DNA from: Panicum virgatum
Taxonomy: Eukaryota > Streptophyta > Magnoliopsida > Poales > Poaceae
DNA: 64,000 nucleotides
Assembly: GCF_016808335.1 (NCBI RefSeq)
Contig: NC_053146.1
Span: 5,247,015 to 5,311,014, forward strand
Direction: 5' to 3'
Shown here: piece by piece, positions 34,091 through 44,619 of the stretch
Layout of the letters: every line of letters starts with the position of its first letter
Position numbering within the stretch: the stretch's first letter is position 1
Notes under the pieces: model-generated
The model's input: only the letters and a program-made list of their open reading frames with translations
The model's database searches: none
Told to the model about the DNA's origin: nothing
Translations under genes and position numbers: made by a program

Positions 34091-35619
34091 AATATGATTA
34101 GTTTAAATTATATATTGTAGACGATATCAATATCATAATAATGAACCTATATTTTTTTATTACCTGTACATATTTATTCAGCCCCTACATAACATTTCAC
34201 TCAGCGGAAAGAAATAAGCTAAATACTGTGCTGCACATCTGTCCACTCTTTTTTTTTTCACCACGATGGTGAGCTGCAGCTGCAGCTGGTCAGATCCTTT
34301 TTACTGCAATGCTTAAAAAAATCGGAAAGGTCACAGCCAGTTGTATCCTCTCCTCATCTCCTTTCCCTATCCCATCGCAGCACTCTCTCTCTCACTCACT
34401 CACTCTCGAGAGCCCTCTCTCCCCACACGGGTGATGCCTGACGCGGTGGCAAGGCCTAGAGGGCGCGGGTGGCCCCGGATGCTGCGCTTGATGGATTGGT
34501 CCCGGCTTGCGGCGGCGCATCCGGCTCCGGTGGCAGCGCAGGGTGGCCAGGCGGGTGCGTCTGGCCCCGGCGGCCAGCCGCGCGGGGGTGGGCTGACACC
34601 CCGTCAGCGGTGCGGCATCCGGCGGAGGACTCCGCCTCCGCGGCAACGCGATGTGGCAGCTCCTCCTCCCCTGCGGTGGCCGGTCAGCCAGATCGGCGCG
34701 ACGCGACGGCAAGGCGTAGCGGGCTCGGGCGGACCGGCTCGCGACGGCACAGGCCGTGTGCGGCACCTCTTCCGTGGCATCGCGGCGGCTCCTCTTCCAC
34801 GGCGTCGCTGCAGCTCCTCTTCCTCTCTGCGGTGGTGGGCATCTCGGTGGCACGGGCCGGTACTTCTCGAACCTTCCTGCCATATGGCGCCTGGGTGGGA
34901 CGCCCGATCCAGCCAGCCCGTTAAGCCAGACCCGATCCGCTCGGCCCGTTAAGTTGTACCCAATCCGACGCCCGATATTGCTCCATGGCCAGATCAAACG
35001 GCTGGCGGGTTAACAGGCGACGTGAATCGGGTCCCCGCCCGTGGAATCGCACAGCTTTCGTAGGTAGAAGATGAACATAATGGTAAAAAATTTACTTCAA
35101 AAATAAAGATAATGGTAAAAATGTGTTCATTTGGTTAATGAGAGCCAACTTGTATGGAAAAAAAGTATTTGATGGTCTGGGTATCCCCAGTCTCCGTGAT
35201 CTGAATTTGTCCCTGCTAGATTTATGGTTGAAACATATTCGCTCTGTTTGTTTGGCTTGTCAGCCAATCAGCCAGCACTACTATTTTCTTATATTAAATT
35301 AGCACTAGCCACTAGTTAGCGGTCACTATTTTCTCATAACAAATCAGCATCAGTCATCAGTATTGTAGCTGATGGCATTTCTAGAAAAGCATAGGTACGA
35401 CTACGTCATCGTGGAGGATGATGGAGACAAGATACTAAAGACCATCAGGCTGTTCGGCTTGCTGGCTGGCTCCAGCCAGCGCTAGCTGCTTGCTCAGTAC
35501 TTCACCAGCCGTTCGGTCGTTGCAGGGTGGGAACCCCTTGCAGCTAGCCAAACCGGAATCCCAGCGAACCGAACATGACGCATGGAGGCCCAGGGGAGAC
35601 TTTGGCAGAAGATCGTGGA
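34017..35619. other. Intergenic DNA with a GC-rich patch
   Basis: 34340-35040 is GC-rich with open frames on both strands and a (CT)n run near 34381-34410, but no domain. A MITE-like pair of ends, GGCTGTTCGGCTTGCTGG (about 35447) and CCAGCGAACCGAACATG (about 35561), may mark a 130-bp element. A partly duplicated GGAGGCCCAGGG motif (35584, 35617) abuts the Mutator-like element. Confidence 0.4.
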
Positions 35620-35635
35620 GGCCCAGGGTAGACCT

Positions 35636-36135
35636 TGGCAGCTGTAGCCTTTTTTCCATTTTTATATTTAAAAAAAATAAAATTTCAAAAATATATGGCC
35701 GTTCCAAGAAATTTCAAAAATAGACCCCTGTCGCCCAGACAAGGGGCGACATGCCTTTTTTGTAAAAAAAAATTTTACAAACCGGTCCTCGGTCAGCACG
35801 GCGCGGGGGCTCGGCGGCGGGGGGAGGGGGGGTCACCCCCCCAACGGGCGATAGGGGTCTGTCGCCCCCCACCCTCGGGCGACGGGGTCCCCTTCTCTAT
35901 ATAAGCCCCCCACCCACATTCCCTCCTCATTTGAGCCCAAAAATTCCACCAAAAATCTAGAAAAAAAGGAGAGGAACTTACACAAAAAATACTGAAAAAA
36001 GAGGGGTGAGCAGAAGGGAAGCGACGAAGCCCTGTCGGATTACGCACTTGTGATCTGCAGGTAATTATATTTGAATCCATTGATATTGTATAACAATTTA
36101 ATATAATTAGTGCTATAGTAGAACAATTTAAGTAC
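35636..36135 (+). repeat. Left terminal inverted repeat with promoter and leader donor
   Basis: This matches 43370-43822 in reverse complement with moderate divergence. It contains TTCCAAGAAATTTC, a GC-rich block, a TATA box CTCTATATAAGCC (35895-35907), a leader around GAGCCCAAAAATTCCACC and a splice donor CTGCAG|GTA (36060/36061). It therefore reads inward on the plus strand towards the Myb-like gene. Confidence 0.8.
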
Positions 36136-36226
36136 GAGTTCGATGATAGAATTAATTTTTGGATAGTGAAATATAGAATTGTAAATTTATAATGACAGTA
36201 CTTTATTGATATTACAGCATAAGGCA

Positions 36227-37200
36227 ATGGCTGCCTCCAATTCTGAAGGATTTTCATGGACCGAAGAAAAATCTAGTATAATACTTGATATCATGACACA
36301 TCTTTTAATCAGTAAGAAGTTGGATCCATTAGCGGATGGTACGATAGAGATGATGTTGTCCAAAATAGTGGAATTTAAAGATTTCACAATGTTTCGAGGT
36401 ATTACAACGCAAGATGTAAAGGGACACCTGCTAGAACGTCGGAATATATATATGAGAGTATGTGAACTAGCGAATCATCTTAATGTCATTGGATTCTTAC
36501 AAAGTTCTTGTAAGATATGGATGCGACCAGAGGTGTATGAGATGCACATTAAGGTAACTCTCATTCAGTTCTAATTCCGTCCGTCATTTGGAATCTATAT
36601 TTATAAAATAGTAAAATTGTTGTTTAATTATATGCTAGGATTATCCCGAGGACACGGAGTTGATTAACAAATCGATACCAAATTTTCATAAATTGGTATG
36701 TATCTTCGTTGGACTTATGCCGCAAACTAGGCGAAGGAGGTGGAGAAGATCTTCAGGTAATATTACTTGGCCTCCACAAGAACAGATGACCGGAGGTTCG
36801 TCAAATCATGCTGCAGCACCTCAAGCACCAAGTTGTGTTAACTGGGATGACGACATGGATGACTTCATGCCCCCGAAACCATGGCCTCCAACACATGATG
36901 TTCCTCCCCCGGTACATGAACCTAGATCTAGAAAAGAGAGAAAGGGAAAGGGAAGAGGTTCGTCAAGTCATGCTGCAGCAACTCAAGCACCAACTTGTGT
37001 TAACTGGGATGATGACATAAATGACTTTATGTCCCCCCAAACCATGGCCTCCAACACATGATGTTCCTCCCCCTGTACATAAACTTAGATCCAGAAAAGA
37101 GAGAAAGAGAAAGGCAAGAGGTTCGTCGAGCCATACTACACCACCTGCCGCACCACCATCTGTCAACTGGGATGACGACCTAGATGATTTCATGGCATGA
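36227..37200 (+). pseudogene. Myb/SANT-like protein of the Mutator-like element, frameshifted tail
   Basis: A leader intron (donor 36061, acceptor ATTACAG ending 36217) precedes ATG 36227. Exon 36227-36553 and exon 36639 onward join in frame. The product starts with FSWTEEKSSIILDIM. It continues through a helical domain to WMRPEVYEMHIKDYPEDTEL and IPNFHKLVCIFVG, the pattern of the Myb/SANT-like domain (Pfam Myb_DNA-bind_3) found in plant and Harbinger-associated proteins. A basic RRRRWRR stretch follows, then a tail of three repeats of VNWDDD(M/I/L)(D/N)DFM separated by Arg/Lys-rich linkers. In repeat 2 one extra C in a C-run (37030-37036) shifts the frame and ends it at 37061. Repeat 3 and the natural stop (37198-37200) remain downstream. 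Probable role: DNA binding for the element; inferred. Confidence 0.75.
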
Positions 37201-37491
37201 TCTATAACATATGATGTTCATCGGTTTAAGATGTATTCGCATTTAGTATTGTTAATATTGTATTATGTTTGTATGTATGTCTCGTACCTAACTTGCATTC
37301 ACTGGACATATACATAATGTCGAGTTTGAATTGTAGTTAGTCCTAATGAAGCATCGAAGCATAAACATACCATCTATCATATGTAATGGAAAATACGAGA
37401 GTGATCAGAGGCGAACGTTGAAGTGTACAAATAAGCGATCCACAGCTATCTCATTACAAATAAACATTAGAGATACAAACATCGGATAGAT
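37201..37491. other. Convergent 3' regions inside the Mutator-like element
   Basis: Short AT-rich stretch between the end of the plus-strand Myb-like gene and the end of the minus-strand mobile-domain gene. No feature beyond probable 3' UTRs. Confidence 0.5.
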
Positions 37492-38453
37492 CTAACCACC
37501 CCTAGGGCGTCGGACCCTCTTAGCCCTCTGCTGGGCACGGACATGGCCCTCGGAGTAGGTGCGACGATCCGGAGACCTCACCTGTCGCTCAGGACGCAAA
37601 AGAGGCTGCGGTGTTTGCTGCTAAGAGATCCCAAGTGGTGCTCCTCCTAGCTGTGAATACCCGAAGACATCGGGGTCACCGTGTGCGCCAGGTGAGTCTG
37701 GAGTCAAACTGTCGAGTTCGTCTAAGGTGACGCCCTCGTTATCTGGAACGAACGTACTCGAAACAAACCCTGCGTAACATATAAACATAAACCAACATAT
37801 GTTGCGTGGTAAATTAGTGAGTGTATTGAGAGAGTGTTTTGTACCAGGTCGAAAGGAGGAAGAAGGTCCGACGCCCGCATCGGGGTAGAATCCTACGCAT
37901 AAAATGCGGATGTTAGTGTACGCTCGTGTCTTTCGTCATGACATGTAGAAACCGAAATACGAAACATAAACTAACCTGTGTAGGCCGGTATCTGTGGCCC
38001 CGGTACCATCCTTGGATACGGTCCGCCAACTGGTGGTGCCCCTCTAAACATTCCAGTATGGCCGAACGCAGTAGCTAAATCGTATCATGTTTGTGATATT
38101 AGTAAATATGTAGAAACACTTGATATAATTTTAAAGAGATATATACGTTACCTGCAGTTGTGTAGTACTGAGACGTCGGCTGGTGCGCGGTCGCCGGACA
38201 CGGGAACGACGACGAGGCCTGGGACGACCCCTGGCTGTCTTCATACTGCACACGACTTCCCAAATTGTGCAGTACTGAACGCAACTGGTCACGCTACCTT
38301 GACCATGCCTATGTCTGATCAAACTGGGTTATTGGGGATCCGGCACGTACCCTTGTCAGGTAAGTCGAGCAGTCCATCTCCATCATGTTGCAAAGGCGAA
38401 ACTGCATCTATTGAGTAAAGGAACAGTTAGTAACACATGAATTATCTTACAAA

Positions 38454-38535
<82 letters not shown>

Positions 38536-40328
38536 AATATGATCAAGAGACTCACCGCGCCAGCTAGTGCCTCCACGTGGTGCCGGGCATAGCCATCCTG
38601 AGGCCTCGCCTGGTGTGCCTGCGGGTGAGTGTCAACATAAACCAGACGAGTCCGAGTCCGGGGTAAGTACCACGTGAGGTAAGCCTTAAAGGAGATGTCT
38701 GTGTGTGGTCCTGTTGGATGGACCAAGTGCTCGCCTGCCTGTTCCCATTTGTCCACCCACGGCTGAATCTTAGTGAGCCAATCAGCTGAGCACGGCAAGC
38801 CACTACTTGACAACCTACAAAAGTGGACGATGAAGAATCGTTAGATTCGACACGAATGTATGAGCCAAGTTCATTCATAATTACTTGTGGTCCTGGCGAC
38901 TGACACGCTCCAACGCGGTGGGCACCGGAAACTCCTGGTGCTTCCCAAACTGTCTCATGACTCTCCAGGGACAATATGCCTCAACCGCGATGTCGTAAAC
39001 CAGTACGGCTGTAGTAAGCCACAGGCTTGCATTCGCGGAGCAGTGCGAAGACAGGCCTACTGGTGCATGGGTAGCCATAGCCTCTGGGTTGTAAGGCTCC
39101 CAGACAACATTCTCCGGCGTCAGCATGTCGAGCTCCGAAACAAACTCAGGATATGCGCGTCTAACCTGTGCATGCGCCCAGAACCTCTGCAGTCCGAATA
39201 AGTAAATTTAAAAGTGCGCTAATGTATTGTGTAACAATGAATAACAAAATTAGATTTGTTGCGATCGTACCTGATGTCAGTTCCAGAGAGTTCCCATAGT
39301 GGGCCTGTCGTCCTCCTCATCGCCGTACATGGCCTCGTGGTAAGGCTCGTGGCTGACGATGGGCCGACCAACGGCTAGCCTCCCGTACGACCAAAGTTGC
39401 AGCAGTAGTGGGTACCCCGCCAGGATAGCGTTCCCATGTGTCTTCGTGCAGCCGTCGCAGAGTCCACGGTAAGTGATTGCAAGTACCGCCTCACCCCAGC
39501 TGTAGGGCGGTACGTCCTCGTCCCCATCCGCAATCTCTCGTGCATACGAAAGGAGAATCCTATCGACCGAGTTGCTATGAGTGTTGTTGAACATGATGTA
39601 ACCAAACAACCAAAGCAGGTACGCCTCCAGCGATCTGGTCACACTGTACTCGTCGGCATCCGCAGGCAACAAGGTAGGCTGCATAAGTAATTAAGATTAA
39701 TGGTTTCAACTGACAATGCAACATGTGAATTATAACAATTAAACTTAAATATGCAATGAATACATACTGTAAACTGTAGGAACCAGGTCTTCGAAGGATC
39801 TGCTGCTCGCGGGTGCGGGTTGATCGGACCTGCTTCTTCCACGCGGTGAACTAGTGCAAAACGGGCCTCCAGGTCATCCTTCCACGAGGCCGCCACCACA
39901 CGCGGACCTACAGCATCCCCGACAATAGGGAGGCCGAGGAGGTAGGCCACGTCCTGCAGCGTAGGAGTCATCTCCCCACACGGGAGGTGGAACATGTGTG
40001 TCTCCTGCCTCCATCTGTCAACGAGCGCCGTCAGGAGGGATCGGCCGAGCTGAACAAGCCCACCCTCGACAAGATGGCACAGAGTTAGTAGACCGGACTC
40101 ACGTAACCCGCAATAAACAAAATTGTCGAAACAAAGGAATACCAACGAATAAATAAGTGATAAACAATAATATTTCATTACATACCTGTCAACCCAATCG
40201 TGGTGTATAGAGATCTACTCACTAGGTGGACGAGGACGTAGCACCTCTAGGGCTCGGTGCTCAACTGCTGCAAAGAAAGACCTGTGGCTCGAGTCGATAA
40301 CTGGGTCTAGCAAGGAGTCCATCTCCAT
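37492..40328 (-). pseudogene. Plant mobile domain (PMD, aminotransferase-like) gene
   Basis: Minus-strand exons: 40186-40328 (starts MEMDSLLDP), 39768-40107, 39271-39678, 38885-39186, 38556-38814, about 38153-38382, about 37977-38060, one short exon near 37860-37890, and 37492-37772. The core reads GLVQLGRSLLTALVDRWRQE, FHLPCGEMTPTLQDVAYLLG, LEAYLLWLFGYIMF and ENVVWEPYNP, the pattern of the plant mobile domain. The tail is Pro/Gly/Ser-rich and ends RAKRVRRPRGG. Stops interrupt the frame after RPPSE (exon 1), after GTLWN and after APLGIS. The acceptor before 40107 reads GCGG instead of GCAG. PMD proteins are known in Mutator and gypsy elements and in host silencing factors such as MAIL1. Here the gene has no terminal-repeat promoter of its own. 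Smaller exon borders are approximate. Confidence 0.8.
38459..38532. repeat. (AT)n microsatellite in a PMD intron
   Basis: About 37 uninterrupted AT units lie just beyond the 3' end of the exon 38556-38814. Likely highly variable between individuals. Confidence 0.95.
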
Positions 40329-40369
40329 ACCTACATTCAAAAATATATGAGAACACATAGGTACATATA

Positions 40370-40580
40370 TGTTCCATACAAACTGGACGCATGATATTTA
40401 TACATTATAGATAGCTTCGATACAAACTGGAAGCATGATTGATACATAGGTACATATATATTCCATACAAACTGGGCGCATGATTGATACATATGTACAT
40501 ATATGTTCCATACAAATTGAACGCACGATTACTACATATTACAGATAGATTCGATACAAACTCCACGCACGATTAGTATA
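40370..40580. repeat. Tandem repeat of about 45 bp upstream of the PMD gene
   Basis: Five diverged units of the type ATACAAACTGG(A/G)CGCATGATT, near 40376, 40421, 40467, 40512 and 40556, are spaced about 45 bp apart with ACATATATGTTCC or TAGATTCG between. They lie in the about 390-bp gap between the transposase stop and the PMD start, where a promoter would be expected. Confidence 0.75.
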
Positions 40581-40722
40581 TAGGTACAAACTGCACACTG
40601 GTGGATCATGACACCGAGTGCCTTACACGAGCAATTCTCGCCGATGGTCGTCTAAACGTAGGAGGTGCTCCATCTCTGGGATTTCCCAAAGGACCGGCGT
40701 CAGCAGCATCATGAAGTGCATT

Positions 40723-43099
40723 CTAAGGACACTTCTTGTAGTTGTGACCTAATGCTCCACATTGGCTGCAACGCTTTTGTGCCTTGCTTGCCTCGGACTC
40801 GTCCATACCATTCCGAATATGACGTGTCTGACGGCGGCCTTTGCCTTTCTTAGTGGCTGGATCAGGAATAAACATTTTATCCTCATTATCCTGAATGAAA
40901 GGTCCCACTATTCCAATCCCATATACCTCATGTCCCTGGGTGTATACAGCTGCTTCCTTGCAGAAGTAATGTGAAACAAATACTCCTGGCTGCAACCCAA
41001 ACTCTGCACATGCCGCAATGAGATGCGAGCATGGCAAATGCAATAACTTAGGCTTCATGCAGGAGCATAAGGTTTTGCCATATACTGTAATCACACTCTC
41101 ATGTACCACCCTATCTCTACGGATACCACGACCAGTTCTATCCTTACATAGAACCTCAAATCTATGCTCCATTGTACCTGTCGATATGACGCGGTGTAGT
41201 TTGGCTTTTTCTATCTTCTATTGCATATATTGTGTCACTCTTGTGCAAAACTGTATTTGGGGGATGCTGATGTTTATGCTTGCAGCCATGTAACGCTCTC
41301 TGAAATACTTCATGCACCCATACATAATGAACTTAACAATTCCTACAAGTGGAAAGGCACGACAACGCCGCATAACCATATTGAAACACTCTGCATGGTT
41401 CGTTATCTGAATACCATACCATATTCCGTTAGTATCATAAAGGAATGACTATTTCTCCTTAGGTGCACCTCGAATCCAGTGTGAAAATGGCTTCTCAATT
41501 GAATTCCTAGCCTCTGCAGCCTGACTCGTGCTGGTTCCTGATGCCCTTACCTTCACTTGCTCTGCAGCCAACTGATCAATCATCTGCCATAAAGCATTAA
41601 ATTTTCTCTATTGATTTTGGATGCACAACCTCTTAAATATGTTCTTAAGATCCTTGTTCTTGTAGTGGTCATAGAAGTTTGCACCCATATGCCTAATGCA
41701 CCACCTGTTGTGGACATCGGGCCATAATGGAGGCGTTGTAGCAGACCTGCATGCCTATCACTAATAAGGCACACATCTAGATGTGTACGAACAACATGAA
41801 TCTTCACTCGTTCAAGGAACCAATACTGAAATACAGATCAATGCAGATCACCGAAAGACAACACCGAAATGCCCTAACACAGGCACCTAGGCAAAAGAAA
41901 GTTCATTGCAGAATGCTTTGCCCCCTAGTCACGGCTGGTATGAGGTATGTGTCATAAAAGCTTCCAGAATTTCTAGCAGCATTCTGAGATAACATACGAG
42001 GTAGGTTATCATATGATGCCTCATATGTGCCGAACTGCATCTCGAACACCATTTGTTTAGCCCGCCATGCCTTCAGATAACTAATGGTATACTGGTAAGT
42101 CTGCTCAATGTGTCGAACAATCATTTTTGGCTCATAATTTAGGTTGTCCATAATCAACCCATATATTTGCTTTGCAATAAAGTCGCATGATATATTGCGA
42201 TGCGAGGGCTGAACTTCTGACAGCAAACAAGTGTGCTCTGTCACAATGGAACATTTCCAGTTCGACTTCCATTTTCCCTTGAATGCATGTACTCGCCATG
42301 GACATCCATCATTCACACACTTCACCTCATATTCTTTACTGCCAGACTTCACGACTCTAAATTCTCGCTTCAATGATATTGCACATACTCTCACATCATC
42401 TTTTACGGCTTCAATATTTGGATATGTGGCACCTTGCACTACCTCATTCCCTCTGTACTCCCACTCCTGATTTCGTACATCTTCTACGACATGATTGCCA
42501 AAACCATGCTCCTTCCACTCTTTTGGCAATGAGTACTGCTCGTCATCAGATGAGACCTCATATTCTTCCATCTCCATTGCGGCTTGGTCTTCTGCCTCCA
42601 TCTCGTCCACGATGCTATGTTTGCTCTCTCCCTCATCAGCAAGGCCCTGTGTTCCGATGTTTTGGTTCTCTATCTTTTCTGACTCATCTTGCTCAACATA
42701 GTTGGTCTCTCTTTGAATACTCGGAGTTGCTTGATCTGCACCATGTTGGATTTCATTTTGTGTTTTCTCCCGAGTTTGAACAAGAATGGCCAGAGGCCAC
42801 CCACGCTCTAGAGCTGCTTGCATGTACTTCTTCCAGTCATCAGTGCTGTGTATCATCATCAATTCCCATAAATCACTTTCTACTTCCCAATTAATAAGAG
42901 AATGGATGGTCATCACATGTGTCTCCGTATCAATACGGAACCCACGCTGCAGCCACTTATATATGGAACCAAAATTCCTCTCCAGAGGTTTATCTATGGC
43001 GCTAGATGTGCACTTAAAGGCAGAAAGGTCTACTCCATTTGGCCCATACAAAACATTGTAGTCACCAAAAAATACTTGAAACTGCATCTTACTCGACAT
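40723..43099 (-). pseudogene. MuDR-type transposase of the Mutator-like element
   Basis: An ATG at 43099 follows an ATATACAG acceptor after a leader intron from the right terminal repeat. The first 398 residues are open: an N-terminal region (FQVFFGDYNVLYGPNGVDL), an acidic middle, then the MuDR DNA-binding domain (NQEWEYRGNEVVQGATYPN ... CPWRVHAFKGKWK). A stop after RGQSILQ comes from a frameshift. The catalytic MULE domain resumes as FCLGACVRAF...CID, then about 40 codons are missing before YWFLERVKIHVV and CLISDRHAGLL. Further in-frame stops occur after CIQNQ, PKEK and YMQ. The C-terminal SWIM finger (CSCMK...LPCSHLIAAC) and a CCHC knuckle (CSQCGALGHNYKKCP) survive. The protein normally cuts and joins element ends in the nucleus; this copy cannot. 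Confidence 0.88.
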
Positions 43100-43369
43100 A
43101 TCTGTATATCACAGAATACTTATCGAGTTATACTCTTTACTTCACTACCTTATTCAATAATCCGTAAAAATTAAGTATGGATTTCAACTACAACATTTAA
43201 GTATTCATAACTACGTGATGACACTCAAATTCTATACTGCATATGCGAAATTCTATTCTAAATTGTAATTAATTTATAAACACGTCTATAATAGTATTGC
43301 AATTGTAATAATAAACACGTAGTCTTAATTTTCTAAACTAATAATAAACGCGTATTTTTAAACTCCTAC

Positions 43370-43822
43370 TTAAATTGGTTCTACTATAGCACTAATTAAA
43401 TTTAATTACTCTACAATATCAATGGAAAAATACATAAGTTAAATATAAATACCTGCAGATCACAAGTGCGGAATCCGGCAGGGCTTCGCCGCTTCCCTTG
43501 TCCTCACCCCTCTCTTTTTTTCTGGATTTTTGGTGGAATTTTTGGGCTCAAATGAGGAGGGAATGAGAGGTGGAGGGCTTATATAGAGGGGGGACACTGT
43601 CGCCCGAGGGGGGGACCCCCCGAGCCCCGCGCCGTGCTGACCGAGGACCGGTTTGTAATTTTTTTTATAAAAAAGGCATGTCAGCCCCCACCTGGGCGAC
43701 AGGGACCTGTCGCCCTCCCCATGAGCGACAAGGGCCTATTTTTGAAATTTCTTGGAACCACTATATATTTTTGAAATTTTAATTTTGTTTTAATATAAAA
43801 ATGAAAAAAAGGCGGCAGCTGT
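43370..43822 (-). repeat. Right terminal inverted repeat with promoter and leader donor
   Basis: Reverse complement of 35636-36135. It contains the TATA box CTCTATATAAGCC (about 43572-43584, minus strand), the same GAGCCCAAAAATTCCACC leader and the CTGCAG|GTA donor (about 43453). Transcription runs inward into the transposase gene. It differs from the left repeat by several small indels in the GC-rich block. Confidence 0.8.
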
Positions 43823-43837
43823 GGATCTGATCGTGGA

Positions 43838-44619
43838 CCGTTCTATCCGCCCGAAAAACTGACTTGCCCGAACCTGACTCGACCAATGTATCGGGCTGTA
43901 TAGGCTTGGGCTAAAATTTGTGATCCAAAATCTAAAAAAATCTAGCACAATCCAAAAACTATATATAAAAATTGGGTTTTACCTACCTAAACCAACCACA
44001 TTCCCGGCCGGGCTCAGCCGAAGGGAAAAAAAAAACCACAGGTTCCTTTTGACCTGATCCAACGGATGATAGGTCTAGGCAGTGGCTACGCTTGAGTGTG
44101 ATAGTCTTTCCCTTCTGTTGGCTGCAGTACTGGAAAGTAAATTTTGCTTCAGAAAATCTTTGCTGTAATAGGTAGTTGAGTGAGCCTGGTTTGCTATCTA
44201 ATGTGCTGTGTAATCAGCATCTGAGGTGTAAGAAATATTTAACTGTTTTTTAGCTTCTGGCTTTGATAAATAGGTCGTCCACATATTTCTAAAAAAAGAC
44301 TGATACAGTCTACATTTTCATATATCTACATCTCCGGTTTGTGGAGTGAAGAAAAATCGCCTTTTTGCCTCCAGAGAAAATTCCACAAAACAGGTCAAAA
44401 AAAAAAGAAGAGAGAAAGATATTTCTTGCATGCGCTCGAAAGAACCAGTGGCTCTGGGCATTCTACCTCCCCTACACTCCATTCCAAAGCGCTCTCTCTC
44501 TCTCTCCCACCTTCTACCCAACAAACAAACAAAGCAGCAACAAAAAGATCAAACGAGCTCAACGACTCGCTCACCTCCGGCCGGTCCCGCGATCACACGC
44601 TAGCGCGCCGGATCAAGCA
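43838..44619. other. Upstream region of the HNH gene
   Basis: AT-rich intergenic DNA. The last 150 bp hold a (CT)n tract (about 44490-44507) and a 5' UTR with AACAAACAAACAAAG, typical of grass housekeeping promoters. No other feature is seen. Confidence 0.5.

Larger units (their letters stand above)
35620..43828. mobile_element. 8.2 kb Mutator-like element with three gene cargoes
   Basis: Inverted repeats of about 450-500 bp bound a MuDR-type transposase gene (minus), a plant mobile domain gene (minus) and a Myb/SANT-like gene (plus). GATCGTGGA occurs just outside both ends (35611-35619 and 43829-43837), a likely 9-bp target-site duplication. The outermost about 10 bp of the left end (GGCCCAGGGT) do not match the right end, so the exact left border is uncertain. 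All three genes are broken, so the copy cannot supply its own transposase. Confidence 0.85.

Noticed and set aside
38459..38532. Long AT array as a possible CRISPR or origin-like structure
   Set aside because: Plain dinucleotide microsatellite; no spacers, and the genome is eukaryotic nuclear.
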